Shown here: positions 24,883-33,617 of the stretch, piece after piece
How positions within the stretch are numbered: position 1 is the stretch's first letter
How the letters are laid out: each line of letters starts with the position of its first letter
DNA from: DUOA01 sp012839095
GTDB taxonomy: Bacteria > Bacillota > Clostridia > Caldicoprobacterales > DTU083
Reading direction: 5' to 3'
NCBI GenBank assembly: GCA_050951505.1
Contig: JBMNJE010000002.1
Span: 1-64,000, forward strand
DNA length: 64,000 bases
Notes under the pieces: model-generated
Database searches by the model: none
The model's input: the letters and a program-made list of their open reading frames with translations, nothing else
What the model was told of the DNA's origin: nothing
Program-made: the position numbers and the translations under genes

Positions 24883-25365
24883 ATGAGGGATTATATATTT
24901 ATGAAAATGGCGAAAATATTAGGAATGATATCTGTAATAGCAGTATTCTTAATACTGTTAATGTTACTTATTGGTATTCCGGTTGGAAATGACCTTATAG
25001 CTTCTAGAGTAACCAAAAGTCTGAGAAACACGCCTCTGCCGGATAATACGGAAATAATTGAATACACATCAAAGGCCGGAAAGCTTGATGGAAACGGAAA
25101 CGGTATGCAATATTTTGGAGCGCAGCTCCTTAAATCACAATTAACGCTGGATGAGTTAGACAATTATTATTCCCAGTATCGTGAAAATGATTGGAGTTTT
25201 CTAGTTTCGAAACAAGAAAGCAGCCAAATCGAGTTTATAGAACATGGCAGCTTAAGATTTAACAGTTTAAAAGATACTGCAGACTTTAGTGGTTATTATA
25301 TCCTTTATTCTTGGGGTTCGAATAATAACAATTCTTTACTTGACCTTGACTTAAGAGGGCATTGA
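24883..25365 (+). CDS. Membrane-anchored hypothetical protein
   Basis: 160 residues (or 154 from ATG 24901). One N-terminal helix (ILGMISVIAVFLILLMLLIG) anchors an extracytoplasmic domain containing NTPLPDNTEIIEYTSKAG and DGNGNGMQYFGAQLL. This layout is common among small uncharacterised Bacillota surface proteins. No family function known and no obvious partner. Confidence 0.6.
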   Translation: MRDYIFMKMAKILGMISVIAVFLILLMLLIGIPVGNDLIASRVTKSLRNTPLPDNTEIIEYTSKAGKLDGNGNGMQYFGAQLLKSQLTLDELDNYYSQYRENDWSFLVSKQESSQIEFIEHGSLRFNSLKDTADFSGYYILYSWGSNNNNSLLDLDLRGH

Positions 25366-25453
25366 ATATAAGCTGTAGTAACTGCGTTTGTGAGCTGGGG
25401 GATTAAACACCTGACCACTTGTTCGCTAAAAACTAATTCTAATGGAGTGTTAT

Positions 25454-25975
25454 ATGATGGTCTTTGATATTTTGATGGGGATCGATGAGAACCCTGCTGG
25501 TAACAAAAAAGTCTATCACAGAGAGGCTGTAAGGGCAATCATTATCAAAGAAGGCAGAATTCTTATGATTAGCACTAAGAAGAGCGATTACAAGTTACCA
25601 GGGGGCGGGGTTACAACAGGAGAAAGCCATGAAGGTGCCTTGATCAGAGAAGTCAGAGAAGAAACCGGCTATACAGTAAGCAAGGTAAAAGAGAAGATAG
25701 GTATAGTAACACAAAGAAGAGCTGATAAATATGAAGAAGATTCAATTTTTCAAATGGTTTCACATTATTACCTCTGCGATGTGAATGACGGCCAAATAGA
25801 TCAGGAACTGGAGGATTATGAGGCTGAATTGGAATTTATACCCAAATGGGTAAGCGTTGACAGTGCTATAAATTGTAATGAGAGTATACTTATAAATGAA
25901 AATACCGGAATTAATGACTGGGTATATAGGGAAACCACTGTTTTGCATCAACTAAAAAGTATAGTGGAATTGTAA
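25454..25975 (+). CDS. Nudix hydrolase
   Basis: 173 residues from ATG 25454; GGAG six bases upstream favours it over ATG 25442. Complete Nudix box in GGGVTTGESHEGALIREV then REETGY, matching GX5EX7REUXEEXGU. Hydrolyses a nucleoside diphosphate linked to another group; substrate not readable. An N-terminal extension of about 25 residues precedes the fold. Last member of the small-gene patch. Confidence 0.88.
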   Translation: MMVFDILMGIDENPAGNKKVYHREAVRAIIIKEGRILMISTKKSDYKLPGGGVTTGESHEGALIREVREETGYTVSKVKEKIGIVTQRRADKYEEDSIFQMVSHYYLCDVNDGQIDQELEDYEAELEFIPKWVSVDSAINCNESILINENTGINDWVYRETTVLHQLKSIVEL

Positions 25976-26063
25976 TGATTGTTAAACGTTATCCGCAAAA
26001 TTATATTTGTTAAGCTTCTGCATGTAATTGGTATATATTAATGGAAGGAGGCGAAATTGTGTC

Positions 26064-27149
26064 ATGAAGATGGTATTCAGATGGTTCGGCGAAGAGAATG
26101 ATACAGTTACACTGAAGCAGATACGCCAAATTCCGGGTGTGGTCGGTATTGTGTGGGCATTGTCAGCTGCTGCCGGCGAGATATGGCCGGATGAAGAAAT
26201 ATACCATTACAAATCTTTGATTGAAGGTTATGGGTTCAATATTGATGTGGTGGAAAGCCTAAACGTACACGAAGATATTAAACTAGGTTTGCCATCCGGA
26301 GAAGAATACATCGAAAACTATAAAAAGAATATTGAAAAGCTTGGGAAAGCCGGTGTGCGCGTTATCTGCTATAACTTCATGCCGGTTTTTGACTGGATAC
26401 GTACAGAATTTGCACATCCGCTTCCCGACGGCTCTGCAGGTATGTTTTATGAAAGCAGCAGGATAAACGATATTGATCCTCATCGGCTGGTAACAATTTT
26501 TTCAAAGAGCGCAAAAGACTTCATACTGCCTGGCTGGGACATGGAACGTTTAAAGCATTTGCAGAAGTTAGTGGAGGCATATAGTAATATAACCGAAGAT
26601 GATTTATTACATAACCTGAAGCAATTTTTGGAACAGATTATGCCGGTATGCGAAAAATACGACGTAAAAATGGCTATTCATCCCGATGATCCGCCATGGA
26701 GTCTGTTTGGGCTCCCCAGAATAGTAAGAACAAAGGAACACCTAAGAAGGATTTTAGCCTTAACAGAGAGCAAATATAACGGTTTAGCCCTGTGCAGCGG
26801 TTCTCTCGGTGCCAATCCCGACAATAATATTCCGGAAATGATCAGAGAATTTGGGGACCGGATATATTTCGCCCATATAAGAAATATAAAACGATATGAC
26901 AATGGCGATTTTATAGAATGTTCTCACAGAGCAAGTGATGGTTCTCTGGACATCGTTGATATTGTACAGGCTTATTCAGACATTGAATTCAGCGGATATG
27001 TGCGCCCTGACCACGGCAGACAAATATGGGATGAAAACTCCCGCCCGGGATACGGACTGTATGACAGGGCACTTGGGATAATGTACATTTTAGGCATATG
27101 GGATCATTGTGAAAAAGTCAGGATGGTGAAAAATGATTGCAATAAATGA
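26064..27149 (+). CDS. uxuA: Mannonate dehydratase
   Basis: 361 residues from ATG 26064 (GGAGG lies upstream with long spacing). Dehydrates D-mannonate to 2-keto-3-deoxygluconate in glucuronate degradation. UxuA motifs seen: FRWFGEENDTVTLKQIRQIP at the start, YNFMPVFDWIRTE, MAIHPDDPPWSLFGLPRIV (metal-site His/Asp), LCSGSLGANPDNN, YFAHIRNIKR and YVRPDHGRQIWDE. Slightly longer spacing aside, it is full length. It overlaps the next gene by 17 bp, so the two are coupled. It may receive uronates from the glycan locus 8 kb upstream. Confidence 0.95.
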   Translation: MKMVFRWFGEENDTVTLKQIRQIPGVVGIVWALSAAAGEIWPDEEIYHYKSLIEGYGFNIDVVESLNVHEDIKLGLPSGEEYIENYKKNIEKLGKAGVRVICYNFMPVFDWIRTEFAHPLPDGSAGMFYESSRINDIDPHRLVTIFSKSAKDFILPGWDMERLKHLQKLVEAYSNITEDDLLHNLKQFLEQIMPVCEKYDVKMAIHPDDPPWSLFGLPRIVRTKEHLRRILALTESKYNGLALCSGSLGANPDNNIPEMIREFGDRIYFAHIRNIKRYDNGDFIECSHRASDGSLDIVDIVQAYSDIEFSGYVRPDHGRQIWDENSRPGYGLYDRALGIMYILGIWDHCEKVRMVKNDCNK

Positions 27150-27981
27150 AAATTTAAGAAATAAGATTGCCGTAATTACGGGCGGCGGAGGTATACTCTG
27201 CGGTGCTATGGCGAAGGAACTGGCCAGACATGGTGTCAAGTCAGCCTTATTAAACCGTTCATACGATAAAGCAAAAGCTGTTGAGGAGGAAATAACCAGT
27301 GCAGGCGGGACGGCGGCTGCCATCGCCTGTGACGTTCTGGACGAAAACAGCGTAAAGAATGCAAGGCAGACTGTAATGGATGTTTTCGGAAAATGCGACA
27401 TCCTCATCAATTGTGCGGGAGGAAATCACCCGGATGGAACAACCACAGGCGAGATATTCAGCATGGAGGATATGGAAAACCCTGATGCAACATCTTTTTT
27501 TGATTTAACTGTAGAGGGATATAAAGCCGTGTTTGATTTAAATTTTATAGGTACATTTATTCCTACTCAGGTATTTGCACGTGACATGATAGGCAGAAAG
27601 GGCTCATGCATAATAAACATCTCATCCATGAGTGCATCACGCCCTATGACAAGAGTTCCCGCTTACAGTACAGCAAAGGCAGCTATAAACAATTTCACCC
27701 AGTGGCTTGCCGTGCATTTTGCGGAGGCTGGAATCAGAGTTAATGCAATTGAACCGGGTTTTTACCTTACTCAGCAAAATAGAAACCTTTTATTCAACAG
27801 CGATGGCAGTCCGACCAAACGCTCGGAAAAAATAATCGCCCATACACCCATGCGCCGATTCGGAAGTCCTGATGATTTGCTGGGAACCGTCATCTGGCTG
27901 GCGGACAGTAATATGTCGGGCTTTATTACAGGTGCTATTATTCCCGTGGACGGCGGATTCATGTCATACTCGGGAGTATAG
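27133..27981 (+). CDS. SDR-family fructuronate reductase (D-mannonate oxidoreductase, YjmF-like)
   Basis: 282 residues. Short-chain dehydrogenase: cofactor loop TGGGGILCGAMAKELA near residue 16, NCAGG near 95, catalytic Ser in ISSMSASRP and Tyr-x3-Lys in VPAYSTAKAAINNF, C-terminal PVDGGFMSYSGV. Coupled to mannonate dehydratase, which matches the B. subtilis YjmF arrangement where the SDR interconverts fructuronate and mannonate. Together they make a two-step module; the isomerase (UxaC) and KDG kinase are not in the window. Confidence 0.9.
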   Translation: MIAINENLRNKIAVITGGGGILCGAMAKELARHGVKSALLNRSYDKAKAVEEEITSAGGTAAAIACDVLDENSVKNARQTVMDVFGKCDILINCAGGNHPDGTTTGEIFSMEDMENPDATSFFDLTVEGYKAVFDLNFIGTFIPTQVFARDMIGRKGSCIINISSMSASRPMTRVPAYSTAKAAINNFTQWLAVHFAEAGIRVNAIEPGFYLTQQNRNLLFNSDGSPTKRSEKIIAHTPMRRFGSPDDLLGTVIWLADSNMSGFITGAIIPVDGGFMSYSGV

Positions 27982-28033
27982 AAAGGAATTATTGTTCACA
28001 TTATCGTCAAATTGACTGGTGTTTCTTAATCTA

Positions 28034-28654
28034 TTATTTATTCTTGTAATAAAATATTGCCAGCTGCGTTCTGTCTCTGAGCTCCAGTTTTTCCAGGATA
28101 GTGGTAATTGTATTTCTGACCGTGCCTTCACTTAAATACAGCCTGCCTGCTATTTCCTTGTTATTAAGCCCTTCTGCTACAAGGGTAATAACCTTCCATT
28201 CCTTTTCTGTAATGTTATATGCTGAAAGGTCGACATTGTTTTGATTCTTTATCAGGGCCGGAATTTTTGATACGATATCGTCACCAAATACGCTTTGCCC
28301 CATATATACAGCTTTCAACGCAGGTGCAATGGATTCAAAGTCTTGTTTGACAATATAGCCTTTTGAACCTATCTTCAAGGCAGTGGCAATATATTCATAG
28401 TCAGAGAAGGTGGTTAAAAACAGGATTTTTGCATTTTTATCTTTATTTAAGATAATTTCAGCTGCTTCCAATCCGGTCATGGTGTCCATTCTGATATCCA
28501 TTAGCAGAATATCCGGTTTTAAGCGATTGTAAAGAGCAATTGCCTCCTTACCGTTATGTCCGATTCCTGCTACGGATATATCTTCATCCTGTTCCAGTAT
28601 CGTCTTTAGAGACGCACATACCAGCTTATCATCATCAACTATCACAATTCTCAT
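28034..28654 (-). CDS. NarL/LuxR-family response regulator
   Basis: 206 residues. Receiver domain with acidic pair VDDD near residue 6, phospho-acceptor Asp53 (LLMDIRMD) and Lys near residue 103. C-terminal LuxR helix-turn-helix reads ITEKEWKVITLVAEGLNNKE then IAGRLYLSEGTVRNTITTIL. Its ATG follows the kinase stop by one base, so the pair is coupled. Likely controls the divergent exporter at 30053. Confidence 0.95.
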   Translation of the reverse strand: MRIVIVDDDKLVCASLKTILEQDEDISVAGIGHNGKEAIALYNRLKPDILLMDIRMDTMTGLEAAEIILNKDKNAKILFLTTFSDYEYIATALKIGSKGYIVKQDFESIAPALKAVYMGQSVFGDDIVSKIPALIKNQNNVDLSAYNITEKEWKVITLVAEGLNNKEIAGRLYLSEGTVRNTITTILEKLELRDRTQLAIFYYKNK

Positions 28655-28655
28655 A

Positions 28656-29741
28656 TCATTTCGCCATCCTTTCTACACCTTGTTTCGGCATTGAAATAAA
28701 AATCCGAAAGCCATTTTCGGTGCTGATATGAATGTTACCTTTCAGTGACGTAATTCGATCAGTAATATTCTGGATTCCAATCCCATTATCCTTGTTGTAG
28801 GCAGCTTTTGTACCGTTGTCTTTTATGATCAACTGATAGATAGCCGGATGTTCAACTATGGTTATGGCGGCTGCAGTTGCATTGGAATGTTTCATTATGT
28901 TTGACAAGGCTTCCTTGACAACTGCAATGAAGCAATATTTTAAGTTCTTATCCAGGCTTTCACCCACATCATAACGAAGGGTAACAGGGCAGAATGTAAA
29001 ACCATTAATCAGTTTTTGTATCTCATTCTTAAGGTCAACGGAATCTTCATGAAGATTGTGTACACTGACTCGAATGCTGTCCATAGCTTCAGACAGCGTA
29101 TCCTTCAAAAGCTTTAAACTATCCGCAATGCTTTTCTCTTTATTTACAGCCAGCATGGCTCCAACCTGCAGGATCGACCGGGAAAGCAAATGGCCTACAT
29201 TATCATGAATATCCCTTGCTATTCTGTTTCGTTCAGTAATGGTAGCAAGATGGACTTCATAATCCTGTCTTTCTATAAGCTCTTTATTCTGATTTTCAAG
29301 CTTCAATGATATTTCCGTTGCATTGTCACGGATCCTGTGATACTCCTTTTCTATCTTACGAAGCATAAGAGTTCGATTTTTCAAAACAACGGCAGCTGGG
29401 ATGAAGGCAGCTGTCAACAGTATTGAGGCGGGGGATAATGACTTGTAATGGACAGCAAGCGGGAAATAGGAAAGGAGCCAGTAATTCCCCTTGGATTCCA
29501 TGAAGGCCGCATCGTAACAGAAAAGCGGAATAAAAGTTATAAATTCATTGAAGCGCAGGCACAGCAAAAGATAGAAAACGAACAAGGCCAGCGTTGCTTT
29601 GTCATTTTCCAGGTAGCTCAGCAGTGCACTTATAATCATCACTGTCAGAATAGGAACCACCATATAAAAAGAATTTACACCAGAGAGATAGAGAGCCAGG
29701 GAAACAACAAAGATGACAATCTTATCGACTAATATCCGCAT
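28656..29741 (-). CDS. Sensor histidine kinase, HisKA_3/DesK-like
   Basis: 361 residues. Four or five membrane helices in the first 120 residues with very short loops, suggesting sensing within the membrane. A coiled linker follows (RKIEKEYHRIRDNATEIS). The HisKA_3 H-box is RNRIARDIHDNVGH with His179; the HATPase domain shows NIMKHSNATAA (N box) and GIGIQNITDRI (G box). Such intramembrane-sensing kinases often detect lipids or membrane-active antibiotics. Partner of the regulator immediately downstream. Confidence 0.93.
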   Translation of the reverse strand: MRILVDKIVIFVVSLALYLSGVNSFYMVVPILTVMIISALLSYLENDKATLALFVFYLLLCLRFNEFITFIPLFCYDAAFMESKGNYWLLSYFPLAVHYKSLSPASILLTAAFIPAAVVLKNRTLMLRKIEKEYHRIRDNATEISLKLENQNKELIERQDYEVHLATITERNRIARDIHDNVGHLLSRSILQVGAMLAVNKEKSIADSLKLLKDTLSEAMDSIRVSVHNLHEDSVDLKNEIQKLINGFTFCPVTLRYDVGESLDKNLKYCFIAVVKEALSNIMKHSNATAAAITIVEHPAIYQLIIKDNGTKAAYNKDNGIGIQNITDRITSLKGNIHISTENGFRIFISMPKQGVERMAK

Positions 29742-30052
29742 TTATAATCTATCTCCCTTCCTTTGATACTAAACTTTGTATTCAGATTTTATCACTTTAT
29801 AGATGTGTCTACAAATATATTATTGGCATGAATCCATACATATATGGGTACTGCTGGAAACCAATTACGCAAAGATACTAAGGCCCTTTAGGTTGGTTGC
29901 AGTTACGGCTGCCGAGACCGCAGTCTTTACTAACATATATTAATTACATTTGTCATAGGTAATGGGGAGTTTACTCACTAACATGTGTATAAGAAATACG
30001 TTATTATTATTCCGGGAAAAGACTTTAGCAGCTAATATAGGGAGGATTGTTA
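29742..30052. promoter_or_regulatory. Divergent control region between the two-component genes and the exporter
   Basis: About 310 bp without a gene. It must carry promoters for both directions; AT-rich stretches such as TTAATTACATTTGTCATAGG near 29940 are candidates, but I could not settle on a -35/-10 pair or a palindrome. Confidence 0.4.
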
Positions 30053-30997
30053 ATGATAATTAAGGTCAATAACCTGGTGAAAAGATATGACGAATTAATA
30101 GCCCTGGATCATTTCAATCTGGAGGTAAGAGAAGGTGAGATATTTGGGTTGTTAGGTCCCAATGGATCGGGAAAGACAACTGCCATAAACTGCATTCTTT
30201 CACTGTTGAAATATGACAAGGGCACAATTGAAATCTACGGCAGGCCTATGGCACCTGATGCCTATGACATAAAACGAAACATAGGCATCATTATGCAAAA
30301 TGTTGCAGTATTTGATGAACTGACAGTATATGAGAATATTGACTACTTCTGCGGGATGTATATTTTTGATAAACAGAGGCGCAGAGAGCTTGTTGAGGAA
30401 GCAATAGAATTTGTGGAACTGGACAGCTTCAGGAAGTTTCTTCCGAAGAAATTAAGCGGCGGCCTGCTCCGGAGATTGAACATAGCCTGCGGCATTGCCC
30501 ATAGGCCGAAACTGATTATTCTGGATGAGCCTACGGTTGCTGTGGATCCTCAAAGCCGGAGAAAGATACTGGAGGGAATACGGAAACTTAATGAAGAGGG
30601 GGCCACCATCGTGTATACCTCCCATTACATGGAAGAGGTAGAGGAGATCTGCACCAGAATAGCCATAATGGACAAAGGAAAAGTAATTGCTTCAGGTACC
30701 AAGGATGAACTAAAGGGTATGATCAATTCCGGGGAGAAGCTCACAGTAGAAATCCTGGAGTTCAATCCTAATATTCTTGAGGGCGTTGGCAGCCTGCCAA
30801 GTATCGTATCCGTTGACTATAACGAGAATAACAATATGCTGGTAGCAAAATCCAGGCGGGGCAAAAACAATCTAAGCGCATTATTGGAGTATTTACGGAA
30901 TAATCAAATCAATGTCGGCAGGATCTATTCTGAGCCGCCTACCCTGAATGATGTGTTCCTGGAGATAACCGGCAAAGAACTTAGAGATCATGTGTAA
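30053..30997 (+). CDS. ABC exporter ATPase, LnrL-like
   Basis: 314 residues; ATG 30053 is seven bases after GGGAGG (the in-frame TTG 30047 is too close). Walker A GPNGSGKT, signature LSGGLLRRLNIACG, Walker B LIILDEPTVAVDP, and a long C-terminal extension (about 85 residues) usual in DrrA/CcmA-type exporters. It precedes two ABC-2 permease genes, and the whole resembles the linearmycin-resistance LnrLMN layout (one ATPase, two permeases beside a two-component system). Confidence 0.93.
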   Translation: MIIKVNNLVKRYDELIALDHFNLEVREGEIFGLLGPNGSGKTTAINCILSLLKYDKGTIEIYGRPMAPDAYDIKRNIGIIMQNVAVFDELTVYENIDYFCGMYIFDKQRRRELVEEAIEFVELDSFRKFLPKKLSGGLLRRLNIACGIAHRPKLIILDEPTVAVDPQSRRKILEGIRKLNEEGATIVYTSHYMEEVEEICTRIAIMDKGKVIASGTKDELKGMINSGEKLTVEILEFNPNILEGVGSLPSIVSVDYNENNNMLVAKSRRGKNNLSALLEYLRNNQINVGRIYSEPPTLNDVFLEITGKELRDHV

Positions 30998-31008
30998 GGA
31001 GAGGGATC

Positions 31009-32136
31009 ATGTTTCTTCATATCTATCTATACAGGCTGAAATGCATAATAAGAGATAAACAGAATGTATTCTGGACGCTGATGTTTCCCTTAATACTGGC
31101 AACTTTTTTTCATCTGGCCTTATCTAACATTTCCAATATGGAAAGCTTTACGGAAATCAAAATTGGAATTATTGATAATGAGGAATTAAGAGAGCATAAG
31201 GAGTTTACTGAGATAATAGAATCTGTTCCGGATTTGTTCAATGTAACGTATGTTTCCAGGACAAATGCTGACAAGCTTCTGGAAGACGGTACAATAGAAG
31301 GCTATATTCATTTTGACGGTGGCCTGAAGCTGTTTGTGAGGGAATCCGGAATCAATGAGACGATAATAAAAAGCTTCCTGGATGATTATATGCAAACAAC
31401 TTCAACCATTAACACTATATTGAGTCAAAATCCGGCTGCTATCCAGGATGGACTGCCTGACAGTCTATTTGATAGAAAAGACTACCTTAAGGCAGGATCA
31501 GCCGGCAAGTCGGAGCCAAACACAGTTATGAACTATTTTTATACCTTGATTGCAATGACCTGCCTCTATGGGAGTTTCAGCGGGCTGAAGGAGGTTACGG
31601 CACTTCAGGGCAATCTTTCCTATCAGGGAGCAAGAATGAATATGGCACCTGTACACAGAGCCAAAATAATTACAGCCTCTATGAGTGCAGCCATCACCTT
31701 TCAGTTGCTTGTTGTATCTACCGTGCTTGTATATTTAATATGGGTGTTAAAGATCGACTTTGGGAACCAAACGGGCTATATTGCACTCACCAGTCTGATA
31801 TCGACTGTAACGGGAGTTACATTCGGTACCTTCATCAGCTCTGTCAATCGGAAAAGTGAGGGGGTAAAGGTTGGAATTCTCATAGGAACCACCATGACTA
31901 TGTCATTCCTTGCCGGGCTGATGTATGACAAAATGAAATATATTGTTCACACAAAGGCCCCCGTTTTAAGCTTCTTGAACCCGGCAAACTTAATAGCCGA
32001 CAGTTTTTATGCCTTATACTATTATGACACCTATACTCGATTTTTCTCAAATATTGCTCTGCTCTGTGGTTATTCTGTCCTGTTCGGAGCTTTAACCTAT
32101 CTGGCAGTCAGGAGGCAAAGGTATGCAAGTATATAA
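31009..32136 (+). CDS. ABC-2 type exporter permease, first of pair
   Basis: 375 residues. N-terminal helix (QNVFWTLMFPLILATFFHLA) followed by a long extracytoplasmic region (about 45-170) and five clustered helices at the C-terminal half, the ABC2_membrane_3 plan. GTTMTMSFLAGLMYDKM and NPANLIADSFYALYYYD are typical of this family. AAGGAGAGGG precedes the ATG. Overlaps the next gene by 14 bp. Confidence 0.9.
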   Translation: MFLHIYLYRLKCIIRDKQNVFWTLMFPLILATFFHLALSNISNMESFTEIKIGIIDNEELREHKEFTEIIESVPDLFNVTYVSRTNADKLLEDGTIEGYIHFDGGLKLFVRESGINETIIKSFLDDYMQTTSTINTILSQNPAAIQDGLPDSLFDRKDYLKAGSAGKSEPNTVMNYFYTLIAMTCLYGSFSGLKEVTALQGNLSYQGARMNMAPVHRAKIITASMSAAITFQLLVVSTVLVYLIWVLKIDFGNQTGYIALTSLISTVTGVTFGTFISSVNRKSEGVKVGILIGTTMTMSFLAGLMYDKMKYIVHTKAPVLSFLNPANLIADSFYALYYYDTYTRFFSNIALLCGYSVLFGALTYLAVRRQRYASI

Positions 32137-33283
32137 AGCACTTTTCAAAGTAATCGAAAAGAACTTACCGCAGATTATTATATATTTAATCGTTTTTATA
32201 GGCGTGGCTGTAGGCTTGTCAAATGCTGGCGGCAATCCGGCCGATATGAATTTTACCGCAACAAAAGTGAGCATAGCCTTTATCAACTATGATAAGAGCG
32301 CTTTAGCTGAAGGTCTTGAAAACTATTTGAGCAAAAATACGAATATGATAGATATACCGGATGATAATGAAAAGCTGCAGGATGCCCTCTTCTTCAGGGA
32401 AATTGAGTATATCATAAGAGTGCCGAAGGGATTTGGCGAAAATTTGATGATGGGAAAAGCTGTAGAATTAGAGAAGACTGCAATACCGGGTTCTGTCAGT
32501 GAAGTGTATTTGGATAATGTAGTAAACAAATATATAAACACAGCAAGCATTTATATCAGCAACATGGAAGGGCTGTCCGACAAACAGCTGGCCGACTTTG
32601 TCGAGAAAGACCTGGAGCAAAAAGCAGAGGTAAGACTAAATAGAAAAATCGAAGAAGTATCAAGAAGTCAAAAAGTCGGTATCCACTTCAACTATATGGC
32701 TTATTCACTGTTTGCCGTTCTGATTCTTGGTGTAAGCACAGTGATGCTGGTGTTCCAGGACAAGGATTTGAAAAACCGCAATCTTTGCTCACCCATGACC
32801 ATAAGAAGCATGAACACCCAGCTGATTTTAGGAAATTTGACTTATGCAGTTCTTGCTTGGCTTATAATGACCCTGCCTGGTTTTTTCATGTTTGGAAGCT
32901 TCATGCTTACAGCCAAAGGCATGCTCTTTCTGTTGAATTCCCTGATATTTTCCCTAACTGCCTTGAGCATAAGCTTTTTGGTAAGTATATTAGTGAAAGG
33001 TCCTGGTGCTGTATCTGCAGCGGCTAATGTGATATCTCTGGGAACATCCTTCATAAGCGGAAGTATGGTCCCACAGGAGTTACTGGGTAATACAGTCTTA
33101 ACAATTGGATCTTTTACACCAAACTATTGGTATGTAAAATCCAATAACGCAATCGCAGGTATGGCGGATGTAACCTTGAAGAACATTATGCCGATATTTT
33201 ACAACATGCTGATCGTTATCGGTTTTGCCATTGCTTCTCTTGCCATAGCACTTGTGGTAAGCAAGCAGAAGAGGATTGGATAG
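32123..33283 (+). CDS. ABC-2 type exporter permease, second of pair
   Basis: 386 residues, same plan as the preceding permease: helix near 14-32 (IIIYLIVFIGVAVGLSNAG), external region, five C-terminal helices, and SFISGSMVPQELLG plus FTPNYWYVKSNNAI near the last external loop. CAGGAGG is the ribosome site. The two permeases and the ATPase at 30053 probably make one heterodimeric exporter for an antimicrobial or a membrane-active compound. A terminator follows at 33336. Confidence 0.9.
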   Translation: MQVYKALFKVIEKNLPQIIIYLIVFIGVAVGLSNAGGNPADMNFTATKVSIAFINYDKSALAEGLENYLSKNTNMIDIPDDNEKLQDALFFREIEYIIRVPKGFGENLMMGKAVELEKTAIPGSVSEVYLDNVVNKYINTASIYISNMEGLSDKQLADFVEKDLEQKAEVRLNRKIEEVSRSQKVGIHFNYMAYSLFAVLILGVSTVMLVFQDKDLKNRNLCSPMTIRSMNTQLILGNLTYAVLAWLIMTLPGFFMFGSFMLTAKGMLFLLNSLIFSLTALSISFLVSILVKGPGAVSAAANVISLGTSFISGSMVPQELLGNTVLTIGSFTPNYWYVKSNNAIAGMADVTLKNIMPIFYNMLIVIGFAIASLAIALVVSKQKRIG

Positions 33284-33335
33284 ATAGAGCAAATATATGC
33301 CGGTTGATTACAAACAGGAGTTGCAGAAATAATGA

Positions 33336-33361
33336 AAACAGCAACACTGTTTGTTTTTTTG
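33336..33361 (+). terminator. Terminator after the exporter operon
   Basis: AAACAG (33336-33341) pairs with CTGTTT (33347-33352), followed by GTTTTTTTG. Confidence 0.7.
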
Positions 33362-33375
33362 CTTTTCAGCAGGTG

Positions 33376-33439
33376 AATCACCCCTTTTCAGAAAAAATCA
33401 CCCCTTTAGCCTCCATATTCCGACATGAAAATCACCCCT
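33376..33439. repeat. Three copies of AATCACCCCT, possible orphan IS end
   Basis: Direct copies at 33376-33385, 33396-33405 and 33430-33439. On the minus strand they read AGGGGTGATT, the kind of iterated motif seen at the ends of IS21-family elements. No transposase gene is adjacent, so this is perhaps a relic end. Confidence 0.45.
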
Positions 33440-33480
33440 GGGATGATTACATATTATAGTGTTTATCATATGATTGTATT

Positions 33481-33500
33481 GCAGCAGTACTTGGTGCTGC
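33481..33500. promoter_or_regulatory. Hairpin or operator upstream of the giant lipoprotein gene
   Basis: GCAGCA (33481-33486) and TGCTGC (33495-33500) form a perfect inverted repeat about 120 bp before the start codon at 33618. Could be an operator; no clear promoter was identified. Confidence 0.3.
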
Positions 33501-33617
33501 TGTAATAATCACATAATTGTATTTGAACACATGCATATCTGCCATACCAATGATTTTTATCCAACAATCGGAAGGACTCTGCAATTGTAACCGACAGGAT
33601 TGAACAGGAGGCTCTTC

